Shown: piece by piece, positions 44,710-53,654 of the stretch | How positions within the stretch are numbered: position 1 is the stretch's first letter | Layout: the number at the start of each line of letters is the position of its first letter | DNA from: Flagellimonas myxillae | GTDB lineage: Bacteria > Bacteroidota > Bacteroidia > Flavobacteriales > Flavobacteriaceae | DNA: 64,000 nt | Reading direction: 5' to 3' | NCBI RefSeq assembly: GCF_023502235.1 | Contig: NZ_JAMFLY010000004.1 | Location: forward strand, 124,001-188,000 | Translations under genes and position numbers: made by a program | Notes under the pieces: generated by a model | Seen by the model: the letters and a program-made list of their open reading frames with translations, nothing else | The model's database searches: none | Told to the model about the DNA's origin: nothing

Positions 44710-45705
44710 ATGAAAGAAGCTTTAAATCGACTAATAAACCACGATATCCTTCCGAAGGAAGAGGCCAAGCAGATTTTGGTAAACATTGCCAAGGGAGATT
44801 ACAACACTTCCCAAATTGCTGCTTTTTTAACGGTGTACATGATGCGAAGCATCACCATTGAAGAGCTTGAAGGCTTCCGGGATGCCCTATTGGAACTCTG
44901 TGTAGCGGTGGACCTTTCAGAATACAATCCCATAGATCTCTGCGGTACAGGTGGGGACGGTAAGGATACCTTCAATATTTCCACTTTGGCTTCATTCGTT
45001 ACGGCTGGAGCCGGGATAAAGGTAACCAAACATGGAAATTATGGGGTTTCCTCCAAGTGTGGGAGTAGCAATGTTATGGAGTTTTTGGGCATAAAATTCA
45101 GCAATGAAGCAGGTTTTTTACGCAAGTCCATTGATGAATCAGGTATTTGCGTGCTGCACGCCCCGCTATTCCATCCCGCGATGAAAAACGTGGCACCCAT
45201 CCGTAGGGAATTGGCAGTAAAGACCTTTTTCAATATGTTGGGTCCCATGGTAAATCCGGCTTTTCCAAAGAACCAAATGGTCGGGGTGTTTAACCTGGAA
45301 TTGGCCCGGATGTATGGTTATCTCTATCAGAATACCGATAAAAACTTTACCGTGCTACATGCCCTGGACGGCTATGATGAAATTTCTCTGACAGGGGCTA
45401 CCAAAACCATTTCCAATGAATCTGAAGGGATATTGTCACCAGCAGATTTTGGGGTTGCAAAAATTGCTCAAGAAGAGATTACGGGAGGCGATGATGTTGC
45501 CGAGTCCGCCCAGATATTTTTAAGCGTGTTGGGAGGAAAAGGCACAGAGGCCCAGAACAATGTAGTATGTGCCAACGCTGGTGTGGCCATTGCCACCGTG
45601 GAACAAATCAGCCCCAAAGAAGGGTTTGAAAAAGCCAAAGAGTCCCTTTTAAGCGGAAAAGGAATGCAAGCCTTAAAGAAGCTGCAGGAACTAAGTAAAA
45701 ATTAG
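44710..45705 (+). CDS. trpD: anthranilate phosphoribosyltransferase
   Basis: From ATG 44710 the protein has 331 residues (MKEALNRLINHDILPKEEAK). A TTG 14 codons upstream lies next to the palindromic repeat and is unlikely. It carries the PRPP-binding motif CGTGGDGKDTFNIST, the KHGNYGVSSKCGSSNVME segment that binds anthranilate and phosphate, the Asp-Glu pair in ALDGYDEIS, and a helical N-terminus. It transfers phosphoribosyl from PRPP to anthranilate. The spacer to trpC holds a 7-bp tandem repeat. Confidence 0.96.
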   Translation: MKEALNRLINHDILPKEEAKQILVNIAKGDYNTSQIAAFLTVYMMRSITIEELEGFRDALLELCVAVDLSEYNPIDLCGTGGDGKDTFNISTLASFVTAGAGIKVTKHGNYGVSSKCGSSNVMEFLGIKFSNEAGFLRKSIDESGICVLHAPLFHPAMKNVAPIRRELAVKTFFNMLGPMVNPAFPKNQMVGVFNLELARMYGYLYQNTDKNFTVLHALDGYDEISLTGATKTISNESEGILSPADFGVAKIAQEEITGGDDVAESAQIFLSVLGGKGTEAQNNVVCANAGVAIATVEQISPKEGFEKAKESLLSGKGMQALKKLQELSKN

Positions 45706-45715
45706 GAAAACAATA

Positions 45716-45827
45716 CACTGATTTCTGATCACTGATTACTGATCACCGATTACTGATCACTGATTACTGATCACTGATCACTGATCACTGATTACTGATT
45801 ACTGATTACTGATTACTGATTACTAAT
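45716..45827 (+). repeat. 16 tandem heptamers (consensus YACTGAT) before trpC
   Basis: Sixteen units of 7 bp run without gaps. They are mostly CACTGAT or TACTGAT; unit two is TTCTGAT, unit five CACCGAT and the last TACTAAT. The final two bases are the A and T of the trpC ATG (45826-45828). Each unit contains TGA, so stop codons occur in all three frames. TGATCA palindromes arise at CACTGAT junctions. Slippage would change the trpD-trpC distance in 7-bp steps. Confidence 0.92.
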
Positions 45828-46611
45828 GAACATACTGGACAAAATAGTAGCCGATAAACGCAAGGAGGTCGATTTAAGAAAATCGCTCATCCCCATTTCC
45901 CAGTTGGAACAATCCATTCTGACCCAAAGGGAAACGGTATCACTGGCAAGCGCCCTAAAAACGAGTAGGACCGGCGTTATTGCGGAGCACAAAAGGCGAT
46001 CTCCATCCAAATCGGTCATCAACCAGGGTTTGAACGTGCAAGATGTGGCCTTAGGTTACGAAAGTGCAGGGGTTTCAGGAATGTCAGTACTCACAGACGG
46101 GAAGTACTTTGGAGGTTCTTTGGACGATTTACTTTTGGCAAGGGCATCGGTGAACATTCCCATTTTAAGAAAAGAATTCATCATAGATGAATATCAATTG
46201 CTGGAATCAAGGGCGCATGGCGCAGATGTGATTTTATTAATTGCCGCCATTTTGGGCCGGGAAGAAATAAAAACCCTTTCGGAAAAGGCCAAAAGTTTAA
46301 ACCTTGATGTGCTACTGGAGGTTCACAACGAAGCGGAGCTGCACAAATCCATTATGCCCAGTTTGGACATGCTCGGCGTAAACAACCGTAACCTAAAAAC
46401 ATTTGAGGTGAGTCTGGACACGAGCAAATCTTTGTCTGAACTAATTCCAGATGACTTTGTAAAAGTTTCGGAAAGTGGTATCAGTTCCATCGAGGCCATT
46501 AAAGATTTAAGGCAATATGGGTATCAAGGATTCCTGATCGGGGAGAATTTCATGAAGACCGATAACCCTGGGGAACATGCTGCCCAATTTATAAATGGAT
46601 TAAAAAAATGA
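45826..46611 (+). CDS. trpC: indole-3-glycerol phosphate synthase
   Basis: The 261-residue TIM-barrel enzyme closes the ring of CdRP to give indole-3-glycerol phosphate. Motifs are IAEHKRRSPSKSVIN (catalytic Glu and Lys), SVLTDGKYFGGSL, RKEFIIDEYQL (Lys and Glu), LLEVHNEAEL, LGVNNRNLKTFEV and KVSESGISS. It is separate from TrpF, not fused. Its start codon overlaps the last heptamer of the tandem array, so translation initiation sits directly on repeat DNA. It follows trpD by about 120 bp, the largest gap in the operon. Confidence 0.96.
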   Translation: MNILDKIVADKRKEVDLRKSLIPISQLEQSILTQRETVSLASALKTSRTGVIAEHKRRSPSKSVINQGLNVQDVALGYESAGVSGMSVLTDGKYFGGSLDDLLLARASVNIPILRKEFIIDEYQLLESRAHGADVILLIAAILGREEIKTLSEKAKSLNLDVLLEVHNEAELHKSIMPSLDMLGVNNRNLKTFEVSLDTSKSLSELIPDDFVKVSESGISSIEAIKDLRQYGYQGFLIGENFMKTDNPGEHAAQFINGLKK

Positions 46612-46640
46612 AGTCATTTCGGAATAACTAAAAAATTGCC

Positions 46641-47327
46641 ATGAAACTTAAGGTTTGCGGTCAAAAACACAACATTCAGGAGGTGGCCCAATTGCAGCCC
46701 GATTATTTGGGTTTTATTTTTTGGGAACCTTCTACCCGCTATTTTGATGAGGAAATTCCCAAAATCCCTGACTCGGTGAAAAAAATCGGGGTTTTTGTCG
46801 ATGCACCCTTGGAGGAGGTGTTACGGCAAATCGAAACCCATAATTTGGACGGCGCGCAGCTTCACGGGCAGGAAAGTGCGGAGTTTTGCAAAGCACTCCG
46901 TCATTCCGAACTTGTTTCGGAATCTCATGATAGGAACCGGAAACAAGTTCAGTTTGACATCATAAAAGTCTTCTCCATCAAGGACACCTTTAACTTTTCC
47001 GAATTGAAACCCTATGAAGGGACTTGCGATTACTTCCTTTTTGACACCAAAGGAAAATTGCCTGGCGGGAATGGATATACCTTCGATTGGAGCATCCTAA
47101 AAGATTACCCTTCCAACAAACCCTTCTTTTTGAGTGGGGGTATTGGCTTGGGGTCCTTGGATAAATTGAAGGATTTTTTGAACAGTCCCGCTTCCAAGTA
47201 TTGCCATGCAATCGATGTGAACAGTAGGTTTGAATCAAAACCGGGCTTGAAAAACATTGAACAACTGAAAGAATTTCAAAGACTACTAACTGACAATCGT
47301 CAATCTAATACTGATAACCAAGAATGA
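46641..47327 (+). CDS. trpF: phosphoribosylanthranilate isomerase (with in-frame repeat insertion)
   Basis: The 228-residue TIM barrel isomerises PRA to CdRP. The N-terminal [12 protein letters not shown] has the catalytic Cys, and [20 protein letters not shown] supplies the catalytic Asp and phosphate-binding residues, with LSGGIGL later. Residues about 87-104 ([18 protein letters not shown]) are encoded by a palindromic element inserted between the [13 protein letters not shown] helix and the strand FDIIKVFS. The frame is kept. The C-terminal tail ([14 protein letters not shown]) is also unlike the family. The stop codon overlaps the trpB ATG (ATGA). Confidence 0.93.
   Translation: MKLKVCGQKHNIQEVAQLQPDYLGFIFWEPSTRYFDEEIPKIPDSVKKIGVFVDAPLEEVLRQIETHNLDGAQLHGQESAEFCKALRHSELVSESHDRNRKQVQFDIIKVFSIKDTFNFSELKPYEGTCDYFLFDTKGKLPGGNGYTFDWSILKDYPSNKPFFLSGGIGLGSLDKLKDFLNSPASKYCHAIDVNSRFESKPGLKNIEQLKEFQRLLTDNRQSNTDNQE
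46899..46952 (+). repeat. palindromic element inside trpF
   Basis: GAACTTGTTTC (46908-46918) and GAAACAAGTTC (46940-46950) form a perfect 11-bp stem; a nested TTCCGAA/TTTCGGAA pairing is also possible. The element is about 54 bp, a multiple of three. Its GTCATTCCGAACTTGTTTCG start is a frequent dispersed repeat in Flavobacteriia spacers and shares GTCATTCC with 44636-44643. Confidence 0.82.
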
Positions 47328-48505
47328 GCTATCACGTCAACGAAAAAGGATATTACGGAGAGTTCGGGGGAGCTTTCATCCCAGAGATGCTATATCCCAA
47401 CACCGAGGAACTTCGACAGAATTATTTGCAGATTATGGCGGAACCTTCCTTTCAGGAAGAGTTCAACCAACTTTTAAAGGACTATGTTGGAAGGCCCACC
47501 CCCTTGTATTTCGCAGAGCGGATGTCTGAAAAATATCAGACCAAAATCTATCTAAAACGGGAAGACCTCAACCATACCGGTGCCCACAAGGTGAACAACA
47601 CCATTGGGCAAATTTTGATGGCCAAGAAGTTGGGCAAAAACCGGATAATTGCCGAGACAGGAGCGGGTCAACACGGGGTGGCTACGGCTACCGTTTGTGC
47701 CTTAATGGGTATTGATTGCGTGGTCTATATGGGGGAAATTGATATCGCCCGTCAAGCTCCCAACGTTGCCCGGATGAAGATGTTGGGCGCAGAAGTCCGG
47801 CCTGCCTTATCCGGAAGTAGAACCCTAAAGGACGCCACGAATGAAGCCATAAGGGATTGGATCAACAATCCTGTGGATACACATTACATTATCGGCTCTG
47901 TGGTTGGGCCACACCCATATCCGGATATGGTCGCGCGTTTCCAATCTGTGATTTCAGAGGAAATCAAATCCCAACTATTAGAGAAAGAAGGTCGCGAAAA
48001 TCCAGATTACGTGGTGGCCTGTGTTGGAGGAGGAAGCAATGCCGCTGGCGCCTATTATCATTTTTTGGATACTCCCGAGGTAGGAATTATTGCTGTGGAG
48101 GCCGCCGGGAAAGGAATTCATTCCGGTGAAAGTGCTGCTACATCGGCCTTGGGCAAAGTGGGCATAATACATGGCAGCAAAACCTTGTTGATGCAGACTC
48201 CAGATGGGCAAATCACCGAACCCTATTCCATTTCAGCTGGATTGGATTATCCAGGTGTGGGACCTCTGCATGCGCATTTGTTCCGATCGGGAAGAGGCGA
48301 GTTTATCTCCATCACCGATGACGAGGCCATGACCGCCGGGCTAACATTGTGCCAATTGGAAGGCATTATCCCGGCCATTGAATCATCCCATGGTTTGGCC
48401 ATTTTGGAACAACGAAAATTTAACCCGGAGGATGTTGTGGTCATGAACCTTTCCGGTCGTGGAGACAAAGACCTTCAGAATTATATCGACTATTTTAAAT
48501 TATAG
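47324..48505 (+). CDS. trpB: tryptophan synthase beta subunit
   Basis: The 393-residue PLP enzyme condenses indole with serine. The PLP lysine is K89 in HTGAHKVNN, the phosphate loop is [11 protein letters not shown], and the [10 protein letters not shown] start and [15 protein letters not shown] region are typical of the canonical TrpB1 group that works with TrpA. Translation is coupled to trpF by the ATGA overlap. trpA follows after 65 bp. Confidence 0.97.
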   Translation: MSYHVNEKGYYGEFGGAFIPEMLYPNTEELRQNYLQIMAEPSFQEEFNQLLKDYVGRPTPLYFAERMSEKYQTKIYLKREDLNHTGAHKVNNTIGQILMAKKLGKNRIIAETGAGQHGVATATVCALMGIDCVVYMGEIDIARQAPNVARMKMLGAEVRPALSGSRTLKDATNEAIRDWINNPVDTHYIIGSVVGPHPYPDMVARFQSVISEEIKSQLLEKEGRENPDYVVACVGGGSNAAGAYYHFLDTPEVGIIAVEAAGKGIHSGESAATSALGKVGIIHGSKTLLMQTPDGQITEPYSISAGLDYPGVGPLHAHLFRSGRGEFISITDDEAMTAGLTLCQLEGIIPAIESSHGLAILEQRKFNPEDVVVMNLSGRGDKDLQNYIDYFKL

Positions 48506-48570
48506 TAAAGTGTAATGGGCATTCAACATTTTACGCTATACCCAGGACTAATAACTCAATACCATATTGA

Positions 48571-49332
48571 ATGAACAGAATACAATCCAAACTTCAAGAA
48601 GACCAAAAACTTCTATCTATATATTTTACTGCGGGATATCCTAATCTCGGCGATACGGTGCAAATAATCCAGGACCTTGAAAAAAACGGAGTGGATCTCA
48701 TTGAAATTGGTCTTCCGTTCAGTGATCCTTTGGCTGATGGGCCGACCATTCAGGCCAGTTCTACCCAAGCACTCCACAATGGTATGACGACCGAACTGCT
48801 TTTTAACCAGCTCAAGGACATCCGTAAAACGGTTTCCATTCCCTTGATTATAATGGGGTACTTCAATCCGGTATACCAGTACGGCGTAGAGGCCTTTTGC
48901 AAGAAATGTCAGGAAATAGGAATCGACGGGTTGATTTTACCCGATTTACCCTTGGATGTCTATCTAGAAGATTATGAAGCCATCTTTAAAAAATATGGCC
49001 TTATCAATGTCTTTCTCATTACCCCCCAGACCAGTGAGGAGCGTATCCGCCTGATAGACGATGCGTCGGATGGTTTTATCTATATGGTAAGCTCGGCAAG
49101 CACTACGGGTGCCAAGGAAGGTTTTGGCGAAGCGCAACAATCCTATTTTGAACGCATCGCTGCAATGAAACTCAAAAATCCACAAATTGTGGGCTTCGGG
49201 ATAAGTAACAAGGCTACGTTTGATCAAGCCACCCAAAGGGCCAAAGGCGCCATCATAGGGTCGGCATTTATTAAACATTTGGATCAAAATGGGCCTAAAA
49301 AAATAGATGGGTTTGTAAGGGGAATTCGCTAA
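48571..49332 (+). CDS. trpA: tryptophan synthase alpha subunit
   Basis: The 253-residue TIM barrel releases indole from indole-3-glycerol phosphate and passes it to TrpB. The catalytic pair is Glu45 (LIEIGLPFSDP) and Asp56 (LADGPTIQ). Other motifs are PLIIMGYFNPVYQYG, GLILPDLPLD, MVSSASTTGAKEGF and GFGISNKATFDQA with the phosphate site near GAIIGSAFIKH. It closes the trp operon. No strong terminator was recognised in the 30 bp before the next gene, so read-through is possible. Confidence 0.97.
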   Translation: MNRIQSKLQEDQKLLSIYFTAGYPNLGDTVQIIQDLEKNGVDLIEIGLPFSDPLADGPTIQASSTQALHNGMTTELLFNQLKDIRKTVSIPLIIMGYFNPVYQYGVEAFCKKCQEIGIDGLILPDLPLDVYLEDYEAIFKKYGLINVFLITPQTSEERIRLIDDASDGFIYMVSSASTTGAKEGFGEAQQSYFERIAAMKLKNPQIVGFGISNKATFDQATQRAKGAIIGSAFIKHLDQNGPKKIDGFVRGIR

Positions 49333-49362
49333 CTTCGATTTTCAATTTAACCCAATCGAGTT

Positions 49363-50859
49363 ATGAGAAAACTGGTTTGTTATTGTGCACTGGTCCTTTC
49401 TATATCCGGCTATTCCCAAAACGCTTCGGCCATTAAATCCCAAGTGGCACACGCCATAGAGGAACTCCGGGAATTCATTGCCATTCCCAATGACGCCCTT
49501 AACCCTGACGATATCGACAACAACATTCTTTGGCTCAAAAGAAAGTTTGGTGATCGAGGTTTCAATACTGCGGTTCTGGATACGGATAACTTGCCGCTTT
49601 TCTTTGCCGCCACCCCCATGGAGGATGCCAAACCGACCCTTTTGATCTATATGCATTTTGATGGGCAGTCTGTCGATCCTTCCAAATGGGATCAACCAAA
49701 TCCTTACCAAACCGTATTGAAAAAGCCAGTAGGAGGAGGTTTTGAGACAGTATCTTTTGATGCCATGGAAGATGACATCAACTATGATTGGCGATTGTTT
49801 GGACGCTCGACTTCGGATGACAAGGGTCCTATTGTGATGTTCTTAAATGCCATAGATCTATTGAAAAAGGATGGCAAGGATATCCCTTTTAACCTAAAGG
49901 TTATTTTGGATGGGGAAGAAGAAAAAAGTAGCAAACCGCTACCCAAAGCAGTAAAACAATACCGGGAATTATTGGAGGCCGATTTTCTTTTGATTGCCGA
50001 TGGCCCTATACACGCCTCGGAAAGGCCCACAGTGGTATACGGGTGTCGCGGTATCATTACCATGACCTTGACCACTTATGGCCCCATAAAACCACAACAC
50101 AGCGGACATTATGGCAACTATGCCCCCAATCCTGGGTTCCAATTGGCCCAGCTATTATCAGGCATGAAAGATGCGGATGGCCGGGTTACCATTCCGGGGT
50201 ATTATGATGGTATTGAATTGGATGAAAACATCCTTGAGGTGCTTAAAAGTGTTCCTGATAGCGATGAGGACATTGCTAACAAGCTCCAGTTTAAAACATC
50301 TGAAAAAGTGGGGAGTTTCTACCAAGAGTCCCTGCAATATCCCAGTTTGAATATACGTGGTCTTGGTTCCGGTTGGGTTGGTCCCCAAAGCAGGACCATT
50401 GTTCCCGCAAGTGCCACTGCCGAACTCGATTTACGACTTGTTCCCGAAAGTGACGGCACCCGTCTAAAGAATTTGGTAAAACGCTATATCTCCGATCAGG
50501 GGTATCATGTTTTGGACCACATCCCATCCAAGCTGGAGCGTAGGTCTCACGATAAAATCGTTACGGTTATCGAGGGCAGTGTTACAGATGCATTCCGTAC
50601 AGATTTGGATAACCCCTATGGGAACTTTTTGGTGGAAACCCTTCAAAACACCTTTGGAAAGGATGTTGTTCGATGGCGGATCATGGGAGGAACTGTACCC
50701 ATTGCACCTTTTATCAATGAGCTAAAGATTCCTGCTTTTCTTGTGCCCATGGTGAATCCAGATAATAATCAACATAGCCCCAACGAAAATTTGAAAATCG
50801 GGCAGCTGGCTTATGGTATCGAGGCATTGTATGCTATTTTGAGCTCATCTGTTGAATAA
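49363..50859 (+). CDS. secreted M20 family metallopeptidase (dipeptidase-like)
   Basis: The 498-residue protein has a signal peptide (MRKLVCYCALVLSISGYS). M20 metal-site motifs are present: His in MHFDGQSVD, Asp in RSTSDDKGP, the catalytic and bridging Glu in ILDGEEEKSS, Asp in LIADGP and the last His in NNQHSPNEN. A dimerisation domain lies in the middle (about 210-370). It probably hydrolyses dipeptides or peptide-derived amides in the periplasm. It begins 30 bp after trpA on the same strand, but nothing links it to tryptophan synthesis. Confidence 0.92.
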   Translation: MRKLVCYCALVLSISGYSQNASAIKSQVAHAIEELREFIAIPNDALNPDDIDNNILWLKRKFGDRGFNTAVLDTDNLPLFFAATPMEDAKPTLLIYMHFDGQSVDPSKWDQPNPYQTVLKKPVGGGFETVSFDAMEDDINYDWRLFGRSTSDDKGPIVMFLNAIDLLKKDGKDIPFNLKVILDGEEEKSSKPLPKAVKQYRELLEADFLLIADGPIHASERPTVVYGCRGIITMTLTTYGPIKPQHSGHYGNYAPNPGFQLAQLLSGMKDADGRVTIPGYYDGIELDENILEVLKSVPDSDEDIANKLQFKTSEKVGSFYQESLQYPSLNIRGLGSGWVGPQSRTIVPASATAELDLRLVPESDGTRLKNLVKRYISDQGYHVLDHIPSKLERRSHDKIVTVIEGSVTDAFRTDLDNPYGNFLVETLQNTFGKDVVRWRIMGGTVPIAPFINELKIPAFLVPMVNPDNNQHSPNENLKIGQLAYGIEALYAILSSSVE

Positions 50860-50921
50860 ACGAATCCTTCCACAATCAATCTTAAAAATTGGCGTTGATA
50901 ACTAAATTTATTCCCGAATCT

Positions 50922-51275
50922 GTGTTTAACAAAGAATTTCTGATACTTCTTGTCTCCTTCTTCCTGATTACTTCCTGCAATCCCAAAATTACAACGGCAT
51001 TGGTCAAGGACTATAAAACCTTGGAGTGCGATAAGGAAGTCACCGTATTCGAATTGGATGAAAAACAACCGGAAGATGCAGAGGTTTTAGGAGTGTTGGC
51101 CCTCCGGGATACCGGCTTCACCGTAAAGTGCAACTACGAAGTAGTTGTGGACAAAGCGAAATTGGAAGCCAGGAAAGCGGGAGGTGACGCGATTAAAATT
51201 ACCATGCACAAAAAGCCGAACTTTTGGAGCACCTGCCATAGAATCGATGCAACCATATTGAAATTAGCCAACTAA
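50922..51275 (+). CDS. small lipoprotein, unknown function
   Basis: No ATG precedes the coding frame. The best start is GTG at 50922, which gives 117 residues beginning (M/V)FNKEFLILLVSFFLITSC, a compact lipoprotein signal with a lipobox ITSC. TTG codons at 50889 and 50895 are alternatives. The mature part has a conserved-looking GGDAIKITMHKKPNFWSTCH stretch and three Cys after the lipidated one. It is not recognised as a known family. It stands 11 bp before a probable outer-membrane barrel gene, so both may be in one transcript. Confidence 0.7.
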   Translation: MFNKEFLILLVSFFLITSCNPKITTALVKDYKTLECDKEVTVFELDEKQPEDAEVLGVLALRDTGFTVKCNYEVVVDKAKLEARKAGGDAIKITMHKKPNFWSTCHRIDATILKLAN

Positions 51276-51286
51276 ATCGACCTTCA

Positions 51287-52162
51287 ATGAACAAATTTTA
51301 CCTTGCCCTGGCAACGCTTTTTTTCTGCCAGGCCGTTCTGTCCCAAGATATCATAGTAACCCAGGACAACGACACCATCCAAGCCTTGATTATCAAGCAA
51401 AAAAAGGAAGAAATCTATTTTGTGTTTAAAAACAAAGGACGTTACCAAAGCTCAATGCTCCCAATGAGTGAAGTAAAATCCTTCCAAAAAGATTTTAATC
51501 CCAAAATCAGAATTCCAAAAGACAGTCTTCCGGGCTATATCCCAGCCTCTGGATTTAGGTTGGCAATTAATGGCGGGTATAGCTATGACCCGGCTAGAAT
51601 AAGCCCTTCCATTCCAACTTTTCTTAGGGATTACAATAACAAATTGCGTTCGGGATACCATATCGAAACAAGCGCTATCTATTTTTTTGATAGAACCTTT
51701 GGAATTGGAATAAAATACAACCTGTTTAAATCCAAAAATTCCATGGATAACATCAACTTTACCGACATCGATGGCATGGAAATCAATGGGACATTGGAAA
51801 ATGACATAACAACTTCGTTTGTAGGTTTGGTTTTGGCAACAAGGATTATGGGCAAGAAAAGCAACAATGCTGTATTTATCAACTCGGCATTTGGTTATTT
51901 GTCCTATAGGGACGATCAACTACGTGTGGACCCTTTTATGTTTACCGGGAATACCCTGGGTTCCAGTGTGGATGTGGGTTACGACTATGAAATTTCGGAG
52001 GACTTTTTTGTTGGGGCCCAAGTGGGAATTACTGGGGGACGTCTTAAAAAAGTTGAAATGGAAAGTGCATCGGGCGTCGAAACAGTGGAACTATCAGACA
52101 ACGAAAGACCTTGGGGAAGTGCCCGGATTGATTTTTCGGTTGGAGTTAGATTTCAGCTATAA
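51287..52162 (+). CDS. probable outer-membrane beta-barrel protein, unknown function
   Basis: The 291-residue protein has a signal peptide (to VLSQ at about 19), an N-terminal beta-rich part (about 20-85) and a C-terminal region (about 90-291) of alternating strands ending WGSARIDFSVGVRFQL, which resembles a small outer-membrane barrel with a C-terminal hydrophobic strand. Function is unknown. It follows the small lipoprotein by 11 bp. Its 3' end overlaps the convergent glycosylase gene by 10 bp. Confidence 0.75.
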   Translation: MNKFYLALATLFFCQAVLSQDIIVTQDNDTIQALIIKQKKEEIYFVFKNKGRYQSSMLPMSEVKSFQKDFNPKIRIPKDSLPGYIPASGFRLAINGGYSYDPARISPSIPTFLRDYNNKLRSGYHIETSAIYFFDRTFGIGIKYNLFKSKNSMDNINFTDIDGMEINGTLENDITTSFVGLVLATRIMGKKSNNAVFINSAFGYLSYRDDQLRVDPFMFTGNTLGSSVDVGYDYEISEDFFVGAQVGITGGRLKKVEMESASGVETVELSDNERPWGSARIDFSVGVRFQL

Positions 52163-52842
52163 TCCATAAAAAAAGGCCGGTACTGCATCACCCTAAAATC
52201 AAAGGTGGTAAACTTGGGGTTTTTGGCCTTCATGTCCTTGTACGCCTGCAGACTTCCTACTGCCCTATTGGCCGCTCCGGAGGGTGCGGTAAACGAAACG
52301 GTTCGTACGCTTCTTGTCTTTCCCCCTTCATTTGAATCCATTGGCAATGCCAACTCATGGATTCTGGGAACTTCGTTGGAAACCACTTCCAATTGCAATC
52401 CCTGTTCCTTTAATTGCCTTCTAAAAAAGTACTCGGGTCCATTTTTACTGTTGCCGCCCATAAACAACACCGTTTTCAAATTTGGATATTTCTGGAGAAA
52501 ACGCACCAAATTCCGGAGTTTTACATTTTGCATTCCCAGGTCGGAGGCATCCACTTTATCCCGTTCTGCGCTTTCCACAATATCGCATACTCCAATCTTC
52601 TGTTCCAACAAAAATTGCTTGCGCTGTTGTACCGCCTCCTTGGTAGTCTCAAACTTCAGCTTCAGTCCAAAAATCTCATCCAAAATGGGCCATAACATAC
52701 CATTACGGCTTCCGTAGCAAAAATCCACATCGTCATCCTTTAAGTCTCCCGTAGTGAACCGCGGTGGTGGTAAGGTGCCAACAATAAGTTTGGTGGCCTC
52801 CTGAAAAAGGAAGGGTTCGTATGGATGGGAATGGAGAAACAT
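52153..52842 (-). CDS. uracil-DNA glycosylase superfamily protein (hypoxanthine-glycosylase-like)
   Basis: The 229-residue protein has an N-terminal LIVGTLPPPRF loop and CYGSRNGMLWPIL. These match the pattern of UDG-superfamily motif 1 (GTxPP) and the YxxxRNxxWPIL helix of family 6 and related glycosylases. LFMGGNSKNGP (about 130-140) and APSGAANRAVG (about 192-202) correspond to later motifs of the fold. It may excise a deaminated or mismatched base. The start overlaps the stop of the TPR gene (TGATG), so the pair is coupled. Specificity is uncertain. Confidence 0.75.
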   Translation of the reverse strand: MFLHSHPYEPFLFQEATKLIVGTLPPPRFTTGDLKDDDVDFCYGSRNGMLWPILDEIFGLKLKFETTKEAVQQRKQFLLEQKIGVCDIVESAERDKVDASDLGMQNVKLRNLVRFLQKYPNLKTVLFMGGNSKNGPEYFFRRQLKEQGLQLEVVSNEVPRIHELALPMDSNEGGKTRSVRTVSFTAPSGAANRAVGSLQAYKDMKAKNPKFTTFDFRVMQYRPFFMDYS

Positions 52843-53567
52843 CAGTTAATTGCTTGCAGTTCTTCCTTAACCCGTTTGATGAATTCACGGTTTTGCCTGA
52901 AATTTTGCTTGGACATATTTTCAGACTCCATCAGCATTTCCTCAAATAACTCCTTGCATGCATCGCGTTTATCTTGACGCAACAAGAATATTCCCAATTC
53001 CAGTCGTTCCATAAAATTGGAATAAGGCGCGTCGAATGTTCTCAGAATTTCCTCTGCCTCTTCCACTTTTCCATTTTTCTCAAGCGTAAGGGCATACAAA
53101 AAGGAGGCCTTGGATTTCCTGAATTTGGTATTTCCCTTAATTTTTTCAGCACAGTTCAACACCTCATCTGTGTTCGAGGAATAATAATAGGCTTCCAAAA
53201 GTTTAGAAATCACATAAAAATCCGTGGAAAATACGTCCTTAAGGGACGACTCATAACGACTTATGGCCTCGAGGTACAAGCCCTCGGCCAAATAGGCATC
53301 GGCTAGGGCCACCCGATTCTCGAAAGTCTCGGAGAACTTCAGCTTCTTTTCCAAATCCTGGATTTTTTTGGAGGGGTTGATCGCAGTGACCAAAGTTTCC
53401 TGCACTTTTTCGATATCCCTTTTTCTAAAAACGTTCATAAAAAGATACAGGAGGCAGCCCACTACTGGGAGAAATATAATGGCAAATATCCAATAGTAGT
53501 TGTTCCTGTTGGTGTAGCAATGATAGACACAAAATCCTTGAAGGGCAATTACGGCGTAGTAGTACAT
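52842..53567 (-). CDS. membrane-anchored TPR protein
   Basis: The 241-residue protein has two hydrophobic N-terminal segments: about 1-16 and 25-45 (YYWIFAIIFLPVVGCLLYLF), a PLDc_N-like membrane module. A cytoplasmic helical-repeat region (about 70-230) includes TPR-like units AYLAEGLYLEAISRYESSLK and ALTLEKNGKVEEAEEILRTF. It probably acts as a scaffold of unknown partners. It lies downstream of ppc, after an inverted repeat, and is translationally coupled to the glycosylase gene. Confidence 0.8.
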   Translation of the reverse strand: MYYYAVIALQGFCVYHCYTNRNNYYWIFAIIFLPVVGCLLYLFMNVFRKRDIEKVQETLVTAINPSKKIQDLEKKLKFSETFENRVALADAYLAEGLYLEAISRYESSLKDVFSTDFYVISKLLEAYYYSSNTDEVLNCAEKIKGNTKFRKSKASFLYALTLEKNGKVEEAEEILRTFDAPYSNFMERLELGIFLLRQDKRDACKELFEEMLMESENMSKQNFRQNREFIKRVKEELQAIN

Positions 53568-53572
53568 TGCTT

Positions 53573-53618
53573 AAAAATAAAAAGTATCAGGTAAAAACCA
53601 TGGATACTTTTTATTTTT
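53573..53618 (-). terminator. AT-rich inverted repeat, probable terminator of ppc
   Basis: A 16-bp perfect stem (53573-53588 with 53603-53618) surrounds a 14-base loop in the 87-bp gap between ppc and the TPR gene. The minus-strand right arm ends in a T-rich run. Its left arm begins 5 bp from the TPR start codon, so it could also affect that gene. Confidence 0.6.
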
Positions 53619-53654
53619 CGCTTTCCAAAAAAGGGAAGTCCCTGACTCCCAGAA

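Noticed and set aside
45716-45827. Heptamer array considered as a CRISPR-like repeat
   Set aside because: There are no spacers; the units are contiguous 7-mers and no cas gene is in the window.
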